Counted from the first letter of the stretch, positions 48,873 through 57,374 are shown. The stretch is 58,995 nucleotides of DNA from Parabacteroides timonensis (GCF_900128505.1 NZ_LT669941.1:3645385-3704379); one strand, 5' to 3'. Made by a program: numbers and translations. Notes: generated by a model from the sequence alone, not told the origin.

Positions 48873-49211
48873 TTATCTTTTTTTAAGTTCCACAATGCTG
48901 TTTATCCTGCCATACAGAAACCTGCGAAGTCCTGTCTTGTCGGTTGCCTTGTATTCCGTCCATCGTCCGTATTGGTTCACGATGAACGTGCGGAGTATGT
49001 CGGAAAAGTCAAACCGCCAACCTTGCAAGGGTACTGCACTCTTGAAATAGGTGTTGCTGTTCACTTCACGGGTGAGCCAGTCCTTTTCCTCCCTGCTCAG
49101 TTTTTCGCCATTGTTCAGTTTGATACGAAGTCCGTACACCTTGCTGTCTTGCAGGTTCTCCAAATTCGGGACTTCCCATGCTACGAATTTTGTTGCTACC
49201 GTTGTTTTCAT
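48873..49211 (-). CDS. Hypothetical protein, first gene of the minus-strand accessory operon
   Basis: 112 aa, not recognised (FVAWEVPNLENLQDSKVYGL, then GWRFDFSDILRTFIVNQYG). It is the most upstream gene of the leftward operon 49211 to 45316. No convincing TAnnTTTG promoter is seen directly upstream on the minus strand. Confidence 0.6.
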   Translation of the reverse strand: MKTTVATKFVAWEVPNLENLQDSKVYGLRIKLNNGEKLSREEKDWLTREVNSNTYFKSAVPLQGWRFDFSDILRTFIVNQYGRWTEYKATDKTGLRRFLYGRINSIVELKKR

Positions 49212-49368
49212 ATCTGTTTTGCTTTTTTGTTTTAATGCGGATTCAAGAGCTGAGGGAGTTGAGTTTCAAACTATCTTATCTGCCTCTCGTTTATCCGACA
49301 TTTTTTTTAATGCGTCTTTCTGTCGCATCGGTCGTTTTCGTTTCGGGTGCTTAAAAAGGTAGGGATTA

Positions 49369-49452
49369 GGGAATGCAAGGTTTTTCGGGAAAAATACTAC
49401 CCGCAGGGCTGGAGATTTTTACAGAAAACAGGAGGCTTGACCTTGCATTCCC
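49369..49452. repeat. 12-bp perfect inverted repeat with 60-bp interior
   Basis: GGGAATGCAAGG (49369-49380) pairs exactly with 49441-49452. Inside there is a further AAAAAT/ATTTTT pair. It lies just before a possible plus-strand promoter (49468-49475) in a gene-free region. Confidence 0.5.
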
Positions 49453-49475
49453 GTCAAATCCCGGAATTACCTTTG
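49443..49475 (+). promoter_or_regulatory. Putative promoter into the ICE right-end structured region
   Basis: TTG at 49443-49445 and TACCTTTG at 49468-49475 fit the -33 and -7 elements with 22-bp spacing. Nothing convincing as a coding gene follows, but a long set of hairpins and a terminator do. The same segment reads TTACCTTTGC, one mismatch from the CTnDOT core GTANNTTTGC. Confidence 0.4.
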
Positions 49476-49626
49476 CGCCCAGAACGAAAATGACTGACTG
49501 ATGCGGCTACTGAAAGGCGTAAAAATGGAGGTAAACGGAAATAGAGGCAGATTCGAGAGAAAACTTCAGAGAGAAATCCACAAAAAGAAGAAAAAACAAA
49601 GAGAAAGGAAATACTGCCGGAAGCGT

Positions 49627-50055
49627 GAAACCGGGCAAACCACCTGCAAGGAAGTATGGTTTATCTGTTTGGCCAAACCCGTTTGGTCGGGCGGATGAAC
49701 CATTCTTCCCGGTTTGCCTGCTGTGGGTGACGGCTTGTTCCATTTATGGGCGAGCGGTCATATAAGGCTTTCCGCTTCCGGCTCAAAAGGACAGCAAAAA
49801 GAAAAAATCCACTGAAAATCCGTAAAAGCACCTCTGTGGCATAAGCGCAAAAAGAAATGGGCCTTGCTTCATCAGTCTAAACTTTAGTTCAGGCGTGAGG
49901 CAAAGCCCTTTTCTTCGCTTATGCGGATAGTCGGCACACGGTCGTCCAAACTTGTTTGGGCGATGGTGTGCCGACGAAATAAAATCGCTTTTACGGAAAA
50001 GACAAATTAAAGTGAAAAAAGTAGGGAGATTCTGTCGTAATCTCCCGTTTTATTT
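49627..50055 (+). ncRNA. Candidate structured RNA at the right end of the ICE
   Basis: Domain A: GGCAAACC 49634-49641 with 49711-49718, GGAAGTATGGTT 49650-49661 with 49698-49709 (11/12), enclosing GTTTGGCCAAACCC. Domain B: an 11-bp closing stem TCCGTAAAAGC 49819-49829 with 49987-49997, holding two long arms, GCATAAGCG 49839-49847 with 49916-49924 (extended by about 17 of 20 further pairs) and GTCGGCACAC 49930-49939 with 49966-49975. A terminator-like hairpin (GGGAGAT 50024-50030 with 50040-50046, then GTTTTATTT) closes it. Frames in this 1.1-kb gap look spurious. It could also be DNA structure used in transfer. Confidence 0.5.
50024..50055 (+). terminator. Rho-independent-like terminator
   Basis: A perfect 7-bp stem GGGAGAT/ATCTCCC with a 9-nt loop is followed by GTTTTATTTG. 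It ends the structured region directly before the candidate element boundary. Confidence 0.55.
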
Positions 50056-50065
50056 GTACTTTTGT
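50056..50065. other. Candidate attR core of the ICE
   Basis: GTACTTTTGT matches the CTnDOT-family attachment core GTANNTTTGC in 9 of 10 positions. It lies after the last ICE-like feature and before chromosomal housekeeping genes. Because the consensus overlaps the common promoter motif TAnnTTTG, chance matches are frequent, so this is only a best guess; an alternative is 49467-49476. Confidence 0.35.
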
Positions 50066-50258
50066 ACTTGAAGAGTTCTTTCAAAGGTTACGCAACGCGC
50101 AGAAGTATATTTAAGGAGATAACTCTCTTAATCGTAACCTATTACCATAATGAACGAATAACCTATGCTCATTTCCAATATCTTAGACCTTTTTCATAAC
50201 TTCCCGCGACAAATATATGGATATTCTCTTTCCCGCTGTAATCATTAGATGCTAATTA

Positions 50259-50288
50259 TTGCCAATAAATAAGAATATCTTACTTTTG
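50259..50288 (+). promoter_or_regulatory. Putative promoter of the chromosomal methyltransferase gene
   Basis: TTG at 50259-50261 and TACTTTTG at 50281-50288 fit Bacteroidota -33/-7 elements with about 20-bp spacing, 21 bp ahead of the ATG at 50310. The 50066-50258 stretch contains no recognisable gene. Confidence 0.55.
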
Positions 50289-50309
50289 TGTGGCAAATAC
50301 AAATGAGAA

Positions 50310-51101
50310 ATGCAGATCATACCCAAAGCTAATACCTTACGCAAAAGCGTACTCTTATACCGGGGCATACGATACCGCCGCGGTTACGGGGTGCATTCGC
50401 CTTTCGTATTCAATCTGATAACGAAGGTGATCGAGGAACGTTGTTCGTATTATAGCTTTTACGATATAGAGCTGATCCGGAAACAGCTTCTTTTCCGGGA
50501 CGATATCATTACCTATCCGGACAGGCAACAGAAAGGGAAACTGCGTCGCCGTACGATGGGGGAAATAGTGGAACGCGAAGCGATCAAACCCAAACACGGG
50601 GCATTGCTTTTCCGGTTGACCAACTATTTCAAGTCGCGAAATATACTACAGCTGGGTTCGTCGATGGGATTATCCACCCTCTACCTGACCTCCTATGCTC
50701 CCGGATTGAAATGTATCGCCCTCGAAAACGTACCGGAGTTCGCTCCTATCGCCCGGATCGCTTACGAAAAAGGGGCTCACAACCCGATCGACCTGCGTAC
50801 CGGGACAAACAAAGAACTGCTCCCACAAGCGCTGGAAGAGCTTAAAGAGCTGGATTTTGTATTTTTTAATACCTTATATGAACAACATAATAACGTTTGG
50901 TTGTTTAATGAATGTATTAAGTATGCACACGACGGTTCAGTCTTTGTCTTTGAGGGGATCAAAGCCAGTCGCAAAATGAGGGAATTTTGGAAAGAAGTCT
51001 GTACGCATCCGGAAGTGACAGTAACGATCGACCTCTATTCGATGGGTATCGTATTCTTTAATAAGAAATTGCATAAACGCGATTATATAGTCTACTTCTG
51101 A
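50310..51101 (+). CDS. Class I SAM-dependent methyltransferase
   Basis: 263 aa. The Rossmann-type SAM-binding segment ILQLGSSMGLSTLYL lies at about residues 112-126, with LKCIALENVPEF as the acidic strand 2 and LDFVFFNTLYEQHNN in the position of strand 4, resembling O-methyltransferase-like proteins of Bacteroidales. The N-terminal GYGVHSPFVFNLI is characteristic of this family. First chromosomal gene to the right of the element. The substrate is unknown. Confidence 0.75.
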   Translation: MQIIPKANTLRKSVLLYRGIRYRRGYGVHSPFVFNLITKVIEERCSYYSFYDIELIRKQLLFRDDIITYPDRQQKGKLRRRTMGEIVEREAIKPKHGALLFRLTNYFKSRNILQLGSSMGLSTLYLTSYAPGLKCIALENVPEFAPIARIAYEKGAHNPIDLRTGTNKELLPQALEELKELDFVFFNTLYEQHNNVWLFNECIKYAHDGSVFVFEGIKASRKMREFWKEVCTHPEVTVTIDLYSMGIVFFNKKLHKRDYIVYF

Positions 51102-51111
51102 CGGCGGTACT

Positions 51112-51139
51112 GTAAGGGCGGTTCGCGAACCGCCCCTAC
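51112..51139 (-). repeat. REP-like palindrome, copy 1
   Basis: GTAAGGGCGGTTCGCGAACC continuing to CGCCCCTAC. With its left flank (TGACGGCGGTACT) it is the reverse complement of copy 4 and its right flank. Located between the methyltransferase and the cobalamin adenosyltransferase. Confidence 0.75.
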
Positions 51140-51181
51140 CAACGACATTATATTAAGAATATTGAATAAAAAAAGTAGTAT

Positions 51182-51745
51182 ATGAAGAAAAGTGTTATTT
51201 ATACCGGTGGCGGCGATAAGGGCAAAACGTCCCTTGTAGGAGGCCAACGGGTATCGAAAGCGCACCAGCGCATAGAAAGTTACGGTACGGTGGATGAACT
51301 GAACTCATTCATCGGGTTGCTTATCACCGCCCTCGACGACCAGGCGGATATCGATTTTCTTTCTTTCGTCCAGCATAAACTGTTCACCATCGGCTCTTAC
51401 CTGGCAACCGACCAGGAAACGACCGAGCTGAAAATAGAAAGCAAAGTCACCCCCGAAAGCATCGCCCGTATCGAAGGTGAAATAGACCGCCTGGATAGTG
51501 AATTACCCCAGATGAAAAATTTCATCCTTCCCGGAGGAAGCCGTTCGGCCTCGCTGGCACATGTCTGCCGCACCGTCTGTCGTCGCGCAGAGCGTCAGAT
51601 CTATCGCCTGGCCGAAACAAATCCGGTGGAAGAGCCTGTACTTATTTTCATGAACAGACTATCTGATTATCTGTTTGTTCTGGCCCGGAAAGAGTGTATA
51701 AAGAATAATGGTAAAGAAATTATTTGGGATTATACTTGCAACTAA
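51182..51745 (+). CDS. Cob(I)alamin adenosyltransferase, PduO type
   Basis: 187 aa. It has the ATP-binding N-terminus YTGGGDKGKTSLVGGQRVSK at about residues 7-26, YGTVDELNSFIGL, and the helix RTVCRRAERQIYRLAE, all typical of PduO-type corrinoid adenosyltransferases. It transfers the adenosyl group from ATP to cob(I)alamin to make coenzyme B12. Cytosolic trimeric enzyme. Separated from the previous gene by a REP-like palindrome. Confidence 0.92.
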   Translation: MKKSVIYTGGGDKGKTSLVGGQRVSKAHQRIESYGTVDELNSFIGLLITALDDQADIDFLSFVQHKLFTIGSYLATDQETTELKIESKVTPESIARIEGEIDRLDSELPQMKNFILPGGSRSASLAHVCRTVCRRAERQIYRLAETNPVEEPVLIFMNRLSDYLFVLARKECIKNNGKEIIWDYTCN

Positions 51746-51757
51746 GAAATATTGTTT

Positions 51758-51800
51758 TATTTTTGCGGAAAAAATGAGAACCTGACTGTCTTCGGACAGT
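51758..51800 (+). promoter_or_regulatory. Promoter and UUCG leader hairpin of the DUF2795 gene
   Basis: TATTTTTG at 51758-51765 fits the -7 consensus. The transcript would begin about 10 bp later and include ACTGTC-TTCG-GACAGT (51785-51800), a 6-bp stem with a stable UUCG tetraloop, 19 bp before the ATG. Confidence 0.5.
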
Positions 51801-51818
51801 TGTTAATACTAGATAGCT

Positions 51819-52040
51819 ATGTATTGGACATTAGAGTTAGCTTCAAAACTGGAAGACGCACCCTGGCCTGCAACCAAGGACGAGTTGATTGATTATGCAC
51901 AACGTTCCGGTGCGCCACTGGAAGTGATTGAAAATTTGCAGGAAATGGAAGACGAAGGCGAGATTTACGAATGTATGGAAGACATTTGGCCTGACTATCC
52001 AAGTAAAGAAGACTTTTTCTTCAACGAAGAAGAATATTGA
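51819..52040 (+). CDS. DUF2795 family protein
   Basis: 73 aa, very acidic. The core WPATKDELIDYAQRSGAPLE, then VIENLQEMEDEGEIYECMED, matches DUF2795, a small helical family common in Bacteroidales and of unknown function. It has its own promoter with a leader hairpin and a strong terminator at 52071, so it is a single-gene transcript. Confidence 0.8.
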   Translation: MYWTLELASKLEDAPWPATKDELIDYAQRSGAPLEVIENLQEMEDEGEIYECMEDIWPDYPSKEDFFFNEEEY

Positions 52041-52070
52041 TGTGCTGTAACTGGGCGTATTGAAATAAAA

Positions 52071-52115
52071 GCGAGGTAGTGGGCCTTCAAGGTTCCCTGC
52101 CTCGTTTGTTTTTTT
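52071..52115 (+). terminator. Rho-independent terminator after the DUF2795 gene
   Basis: GCGAGGTAGTGGGCC pairs with GGTTCCCTGCCTCGT across a short TTCAA loop, followed by TTGTTTTTTT. Confidence 0.75.
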
Positions 52116-52193
52116 GCGATAAATACAATTTATGCCTTTTTGCTGCGTTATTGTAGGGGTGAAACCTATTTCGCCACGTTAGTTATAGTTTAA

Positions 52194-53141
52194 ATGAAGA
52201 GAGTCTTCCTGTTTATTATTGCATTGATTACCTGTACGGCCGGCGTGCGGGCCCAGGATGATGTGCAGTTAAGCCAGTATTTTCTGGGCATGGGATATTA
52301 CAACCCGGCCTATGCCGGAACAACAGGAGATTTGAACATGCTCGGTTTCTTCCGCCAGCAATGGATCGGTATGCCCCAGGCGGGAACTTCCTTCTTCGTG
52401 ATTGCCGATATGCCGCTGACGTTCGGAAAAACAAACCACGGCGTCGGGCTGGTTGTCAATACGGAAAGTATCGGGCTCTTCACGAATACAAAAGTTGCCG
52501 CTCAATATGCCTACAAACAGAAGCTGTTCGGAGGTACATTAAGCATCGGATTGCAGGGAGGTATATTCAACAAAGGTTTCGACGGAACAAAAGTTTTCAT
52601 ACCCGAGGGAAATGACTATCACCAACAGGACGACGAAGCCATCCCCCGTACCTCGGTGCAGGCCATGGCCCTCGACATAAATGCCGGTGTTTATTATACC
52701 CACAAGAATTTTTACGTCGGCTTCGGAGCTACTCACCTGACCTCTCCGGAAATGCAATTCGAAGAAAATGCTTATACTTACCTGTCTACCGGATTAAATT
52801 TGACAGGTGGATACAATATTCAATTTAATAATCCGTTGTATGAATTACAGCCTTCTGTATTCCTGAAAACGGACATGCAGACGTTCCAGGCGGATATCAC
52901 CGCCCGGATGGTATATAATAAAATGTTTAACGGAGGTCTTTCCTGGCGTGTGAATGAATCGGTAGTAGTATTATTGGGAGCCACATTCGGCAGATTGCAA
53001 GTTGGATATGCTTACGACTTCCCTACCACGGCGATATTAAAGGCAAGTACCGGTAGCCACGAGGTGGTGGTAAGGTATCAGTTGAAGTTGAAGAAGACGA
53101 AAACAGGAAAGAACAGACATAAAAGTGTACGTATATTATAG
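52194..53141 (+). CDS. PorP/SprF-family type IX secretion membrane protein
   Basis: 315 aa with signal peptide (ITCTAGVRAQ) and the family start DDVQLSQYFLGMGYYNPAYAG. Predicted outer-membrane beta barrel, rich in alternating aromatic strands (NFYVGFGATHLTSPEMQF). PorP/SprF proteins work with type IX secretion, here 3 bp upstream of gldK in the standard order. The basic C-terminus (KLKKTKTGKNRHKS) is typical. Confidence 0.9.
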   Translation: MKRVFLFIIALITCTAGVRAQDDVQLSQYFLGMGYYNPAYAGTTGDLNMLGFFRQQWIGMPQAGTSFFVIADMPLTFGKTNHGVGLVVNTESIGLFTNTKVAAQYAYKQKLFGGTLSIGLQGGIFNKGFDGTKVFIPEGNDYHQQDDEAIPRTSVQAMALDINAGVYYTHKNFYVGFGATHLTSPEMQFEENAYTYLSTGLNLTGGYNIQFNNPLYELQPSVFLKTDMQTFQADITARMVYNKMFNGGLSWRVNESVVVLLGATFGRLQVGYAYDFPTTAILKASTGSHEVVVRYQLKLKKTKTGKNRHKSVRIL

Positions 53142-53144
53142 TAT

Positions 53145-54572
53145 ATGAAAAAAGTATTATTAGTACTTATGGCAGTAGCCTTGCTTACCTCATGTGGTAA
53201 ATCCCTTTCCGGAGCGGGAGGAGAAGTTACCGGGGTACGGTCAGTGGCTTTTAATGAACCCTCGCCTTATGGCATGGTTCTGATCAAAAGAGGTTCGTTC
53301 GAAATGGGACCGGCAGACAAAGACTCGTTGTGGGGAATCAATCCCGAAACAAAAGGGGTTTCGTTTGACGCTTTCTGGATGGACGAAACAGAAATAACCA
53401 ATGCCAAATACCGTCAGTTTGTCTACTGGGTACGCGACTCTATCATCCGCGAACGCCTGGCTGACCCTGCTTTTGGTGGCAACGACCTGTTCAAGATCAC
53501 CGAAGACCGGTATGGCGAACCCGTGACTCCGCATCTGGACTGGAGCCGTCCGATCCCCTGGAAACGGGCGAACGAAGACGAGTTGCGCGCTATCGAAAGC
53601 GTATACTACGTACATCCGATCACCGGAGAGAAACGTCTGGACGAAAAACAGATGGTCTATAAATACGAATGGTACGACTACACATCGGCCGCCCTTCGCA
53701 AGAATCGCCTCGATCCGAGCGAACGCGTGCGCAACACCGATATCCAGGTCAACCCGAACGAGGTTGTCATGATCTCGAAAGATACGGCCTACATCGACGA
53801 TGACGGTAATATCATCAACGAAACCCTTACCCGTCCGCTCAGCGGCCCGTGGGATTTTCTCCATACCCGCATCGTAAATATTTATCCTGACGAAACCTGC
53901 TGGATAAACGACTTCAACAATGCTTACAACGAACCATACATGCGTATGTACTTCCAGCACCCGGGATACGACGATTATCCCGTAGTAGGTGTTTCCTGGG
54001 AACAGGCTACCGCTTTCTGCGTATGGCGTACCGATATGTTCAAACAATCCCTGAACTTCCCCTCCGGACAAGCCATCGAGCCGTTCCGCTTGCCGACAGA
54101 AGGCGAATGGGAATATGCGGCACGTGCCGGAAAGAACGAGAACAAATACCCCTGGTCGACCGACGAATTGCAGAACGCCAAAGGTTGTTTCATGGCAAAC
54201 TTCAAGCCCGGAAAAGGAAACTATACGGAAGACGGACACCTGATCCCTTCACGGGTAGGTTCATTCGCACCGAACGAATTCGGCCTGTATGACATGGCCG
54301 GTAACGTGGCGGAATGGACATCCACCATGTATTCGGAATCGGGTCCGAGCCAGATGAGCGATATGAATCCGGACCTGCGCTACAATGCAGCCAAGGAAGA
54401 CCCGTATGCCATGAAAAAGAAAGTGGTACGCGGCGGTTCATGGAAAGATGTGGCACAGTTTATCCGTTCGGATATGCGCACGTTCGAGTTCCAGAACGAA
54501 ACACGTTCGTACATCGGCTTCCGTTGCGCACGTACACAAGTCGGGTTCTCCCGTTCAAAAGGAAAGAAGTAA
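53145..54572 (+). CDS. gldK: GldK/PorK type IX secretion lipoprotein
   Basis: 475 aa. The lipoprotein signal ends at ALLTSCGKS. An FGE-like fold follows (GMVLIKRGSFEMGPADKD, FRLPTEGEWEYAARAGKN, DMAGNVAEWTS, VVRGGSWKD, IGFRCARTQ) with a large insertion at about 115-270, as in GldK. GldK and GldN form the periplasmic ring of the type IX machine. First gene of the gldKLMN set, downstream of porP. An intergenic REP-like repeat separates it from gldL. Confidence 0.93.
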   Translation: MKKVLLVLMAVALLTSCGKSLSGAGGEVTGVRSVAFNEPSPYGMVLIKRGSFEMGPADKDSLWGINPETKGVSFDAFWMDETEITNAKYRQFVYWVRDSIIRERLADPAFGGNDLFKITEDRYGEPVTPHLDWSRPIPWKRANEDELRAIESVYYVHPITGEKRLDEKQMVYKYEWYDYTSAALRKNRLDPSERVRNTDIQVNPNEVVMISKDTAYIDDDGNIINETLTRPLSGPWDFLHTRIVNIYPDETCWINDFNNAYNEPYMRMYFQHPGYDDYPVVGVSWEQATAFCVWRTDMFKQSLNFPSGQAIEPFRLPTEGEWEYAARAGKNENKYPWSTDELQNAKGCFMANFKPGKGNYTEDGHLIPSRVGSFAPNEFGLYDMAGNVAEWTSTMYSESGPSQMSDMNPDLRYNAAKEDPYAMKKKVVRGGSWKDVAQFIRSDMRTFEFQNETRSYIGFRCARTQVGFSRSKGKK

Positions 54573-54576
54573 TAAC

Positions 54577-54600
54577 GTAGGGGCGGGGTCTGCCCGCCCT
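54577..54600. repeat. REP-like palindrome, copy 2 (diverged)
   Basis: GTAGGGGCGGGGTCTGCCCG with a GGGCGGG/CCCGCCC stem; shares the GTAGGGGCGG head with the other copies. Located between gldK and gldL. Confidence 0.6.
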
Positions 54601-54625
54601 CTTAAAAATAGAAACATACAACATT

Positions 54626-55738
54626 ATGGGAAAATATAGAAGATATAAAAACAGAATAGAGATGTTCCTTTCCAGCGACATGGGAAAGAGAGTACTGAAC
54701 TTCTGTTACAGCTGGGGAGCATCTATCGTAATCATAGGTGCCATGTTCAAGTTGCTGCACCTGCCGTACGGTAACCAGATCCTGTTTATCGCCATGACGG
54801 TGGAAGCACTGGTATTCTTTATCTCTGCATTCGAACATCCTTCAAACGAATATCACTGGGAAGAAGTATTCCCGGTTCTGAAATCAAAGAACCCGATGGA
54901 CCGTCCCGACTTCGCAGGCACAGGTATGGCCGGCCTGGTCAACTCGGAAGACAATCTGGAAGACGATAATTCCGGCAAAGGCATCAACATAAATGTCGGT
55001 GCGGCAAAGAAAGCAGGTATCGTAGGCGACCTGGGAGGAGCTTCCGTACTGAGCAACCTCGATGTCAACGAAGAAGACACAAAGAACCTGAGCGAAAGTA
55101 TCAAGAAACTGAGCGGTGCAGCCGAACAGATTTCCAAGATGGCCGAACTGACCGAAGCCACCCAGAAATATCTGGAACAACTGTCGGGCATGTCCGAAAA
55201 CATGGAACGTTTCAGCCATGTCACCAACTCGCTGACCGATGTTTCAGACACATTGCTTAACTCATATAAGAGTATCACCGACAATTCGGACGGTATCAAC
55301 CAGAACTCACGCGGTTACGTGCAGCAGATGGAAAATCTCAACCGCAATATCTCCGGTTTGAACACTATCTACGAAATACAATTGAAGAGTATCAGTTCAC
55401 AGATCGAATCGATCGAACATATCAACGGCGGCCTGAACCGTATCCGCGAAATGTACGACGGCTCGGTAACCGACAGCTCGGTCTTCCGCAACGAAACGGA
55501 AAAGATGACCCGCCAGTTGGCTGAACTGAACCAGGTATACAGCCGCTTGCTGCAAGCCATGACTGTCAATATGGGTGGAGCCCCCGCTTATCAGCAACCG
55601 GCTCCGCAACCACAACAGCCGCAGCCTAATTACCAGCAACAGCAGACTGCCTATCAGCAGCCGTACCAGCAACCGTACGGATACCAGCAGCAGCCTCCGT
55701 ATACAAACAATCCTGGCCAGCAACAAGCCGGTAGATAA
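54626..55738 (+). CDS. gldL: GldL/PorL type IX secretion motor protein
   Basis: 370 aa. Two N-terminal membrane helices (GASIVIIGAMFKLLHLP and ILFIAMTVEALVFFISAFEH) contain the conserved charged position used for proton flow in GldL. A long helical cytoplasmic part follows, ending in a Gln/Pro/Tyr-rich low-complexity tail (about residues 325-370). GldL forms with GldM the proton-driven rotary motor of T9SS. The tail is longer than in most GldL. Confidence 0.93.
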   Translation: MGKYRRYKNRIEMFLSSDMGKRVLNFCYSWGASIVIIGAMFKLLHLPYGNQILFIAMTVEALVFFISAFEHPSNEYHWEEVFPVLKSKNPMDRPDFAGTGMAGLVNSEDNLEDDNSGKGININVGAAKKAGIVGDLGGASVLSNLDVNEEDTKNLSESIKKLSGAAEQISKMAELTEATQKYLEQLSGMSENMERFSHVTNSLTDVSDTLLNSYKSITDNSDGINQNSRGYVQQMENLNRNISGLNTIYEIQLKSISSQIESIEHINGGLNRIREMYDGSVTDSSVFRNETEKMTRQLAELNQVYSRLLQAMTVNMGGAPAYQQPAPQPQQPQPNYQQQQTAYQQPYQQPYGYQQQPPYTNNPGQQQAGR

Positions 55739-55761
55739 CAAACAAACGAAACTGAAGAAAA

Positions 55762-57330
55762 ATGTCTGGAATAGCAAATAATCCCAACTCGCCCCGTCAG
55801 AAGATGATCAACCTGATGTATCTGGTGTTCATCGCGATGATGGCACTGAATGTGTCGTCGGAGGTTCTCGATGGTTTCGAGTTAGTGGAAGACAGTTTAC
55901 GAACGTCTATCGATAACTCGTCTCACCGAAACGATATCGTATCCGGCGAACTGGCTGCCTATTACCAAAGTAACCCCGAAAAGGTGAAAGAATGGTACGA
56001 CAAAGGCAAGCAGGTCAAGACGGCTTCCGACAGCTTGTATAACTATGTACAGGAACTGAAAGAGCGTATCGCAGTCATTGCCGACGGAAAAGATGCCGAC
56101 GTAAATAAGATCGACCATAAAGACGACCTCGAAGCCGCTTCACGTGTCATGCTGGCACCGGTCACCGGTGAAGGCAAGAAGCTACGCGAAGCTATCGACT
56201 CTTATCGTTCCATGATGGGAGAAATGGTGGAAGACACCGCCAAGACCCGTGTCCTGGAAGCGAGCCTGAGCACTACCCCTCCTCACAAAGCCGGTATCAA
56301 TACCCGCACATGGGAAGAGGCTCTGTTTGAAAATATGCCGGTAGCGGCTGCCGTTACTTTATTGACCAAGCTGCAAAGCGACATTCGCTATGCGGAAGGT
56401 GAAGTACTGAATAACCTGTTGAACAGCGTCGACGTAGGCGACTACCGCGTGAACCAGATGACGGCACAGGTCATCCCGGAAAGCCAGATCGTTATGCGCG
56501 GAGGCCAGTACAAGGCAAACATCGTCCTGTCGGCTGTCGACTCTACGAAACGTCCGACCGTATTTGTCAACGGTAAAGAACTGCCGGCAGAAAGCCGCGG
56601 TCAGTTCACTACTATCGCTGGAGCTCCGGGTACTTATCCTATCAAGGGATATATCGAAATGCCGAACAACGACGGCAGCATCATGCGCCAGAACTTCGAA
56701 AGCGAATATTTCGTGACCGAACCGAGTGCCACCGTTGCACCGCTATTGATGAACGTATTATATGCCGGTATCGCCAACGATATGCGTATCGCCGTACCGG
56801 GTGTACCGAGCGGAAACATAACAGCTACCATGACAAACGGAACCCTGACCCGCAAAGGCGATATCTGGGAAGCCCGTCCGTCGAAAGTAGGAACCGACGC
56901 TATCATATCCGTCAACGCACGCATGGCCGACGGCCGCAGTGTGGAAATGGCAAAGAACACCTTCCGTGTACGTGCCCTGCCCGACCCGATGCCATACATC
57001 GAGTATAAAGACCAGAACGGCAACGTTCGTAAGTTCCGCGGTGGCAACATGACCAAGCGTAACCTGGTCGAAACAGAAGTCCTGCAGGCTGCTATCGATG
57101 ACGATATTTTGAATATCAAGTTTGACGTATTACGTTTCGAACTGTTGTTCTACGACTCTATGGGAAATGCAATCCCCGAAGTATCTCAGGGTCCCCGGTT
57201 CTCGGATGGTCAGAAAGACAGAATACGTCGTTTAACAAGAGGCAAACGCTTTTTCATCAGAGGTGTAGTAGCCAAAGGCCCCGATGGTCTGGAACGTACC
57301 CTCACACCGATCGAAGTCATTGTAAATTAA
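55762..57330 (+). CDS. gldM: GldM/PorM type IX secretion motor protein
   Basis: 522 aa. One N-terminal membrane helix (LMYLVFIAMMALNVSSEVLD) precedes a long periplasmic part of stacked beta domains (SAVDSTKRPTVFVNGKELPA, then FRVRALPDPMPYIEYKDQNG). GldM spans the periplasm and couples the GldL motor to the GldK/GldN ring. Starts 23 bp after gldL. Confidence 0.94.
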   Translation: MSGIANNPNSPRQKMINLMYLVFIAMMALNVSSEVLDGFELVEDSLRTSIDNSSHRNDIVSGELAAYYQSNPEKVKEWYDKGKQVKTASDSLYNYVQELKERIAVIADGKDADVNKIDHKDDLEAASRVMLAPVTGEGKKLREAIDSYRSMMGEMVEDTAKTRVLEASLSTTPPHKAGINTRTWEEALFENMPVAAAVTLLTKLQSDIRYAEGEVLNNLLNSVDVGDYRVNQMTAQVIPESQIVMRGGQYKANIVLSAVDSTKRPTVFVNGKELPAESRGQFTTIAGAPGTYPIKGYIEMPNNDGSIMRQNFESEYFVTEPSATVAPLLMNVLYAGIANDMRIAVPGVPSGNITATMTNGTLTRKGDIWEARPSKVGTDAIISVNARMADGRSVEMAKNTFRVRALPDPMPYIEYKDQNGNVRKFRGGNMTKRNLVETEVLQAAIDDDILNIKFDVLRFELLFYDSMGNAIPEVSQGPRFSDGQKDRIRRLTRGKRFFIRGVVAKGPDGLERTLTPIEVIVN

Positions 57331-57332
57331 AT

Positions 57333-57357
57333 GTAGGGGCGGTTCGTGAACCGTCCC
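57333..57357. repeat. REP-like palindrome, copy 3
   Basis: GTAGGGGCGGTTCGTGAACC followed by GTCCC, starting 2 bp after the gldM stop and filling most of the gldM-gldN gap. Confidence 0.7.
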
Positions 57358-57374
57358 AAATAAGGATATAAAAT

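Noticed and set aside
49501..49698. 65-aa lysine/arginine-rich open frame
   Set aside because: Low complexity, no family, lies across paired stems of the candidate structured region.
49212..50309. tRNA gene or tRNA-end attachment site at the ICE boundary
   Set aside because: No cloverleaf or TTCGANTC-type arm was seen; the family normally uses a short core, not a tRNA.
52152..52178. GTAGGGGTGAAACC palindrome-like sequence before porP as another REP copy
   Set aside because: Shares only the GTAGGGG head with the others and its stem (GGTGAAA/TTTCGCC) is imperfect; too weak to list as the same repeat.
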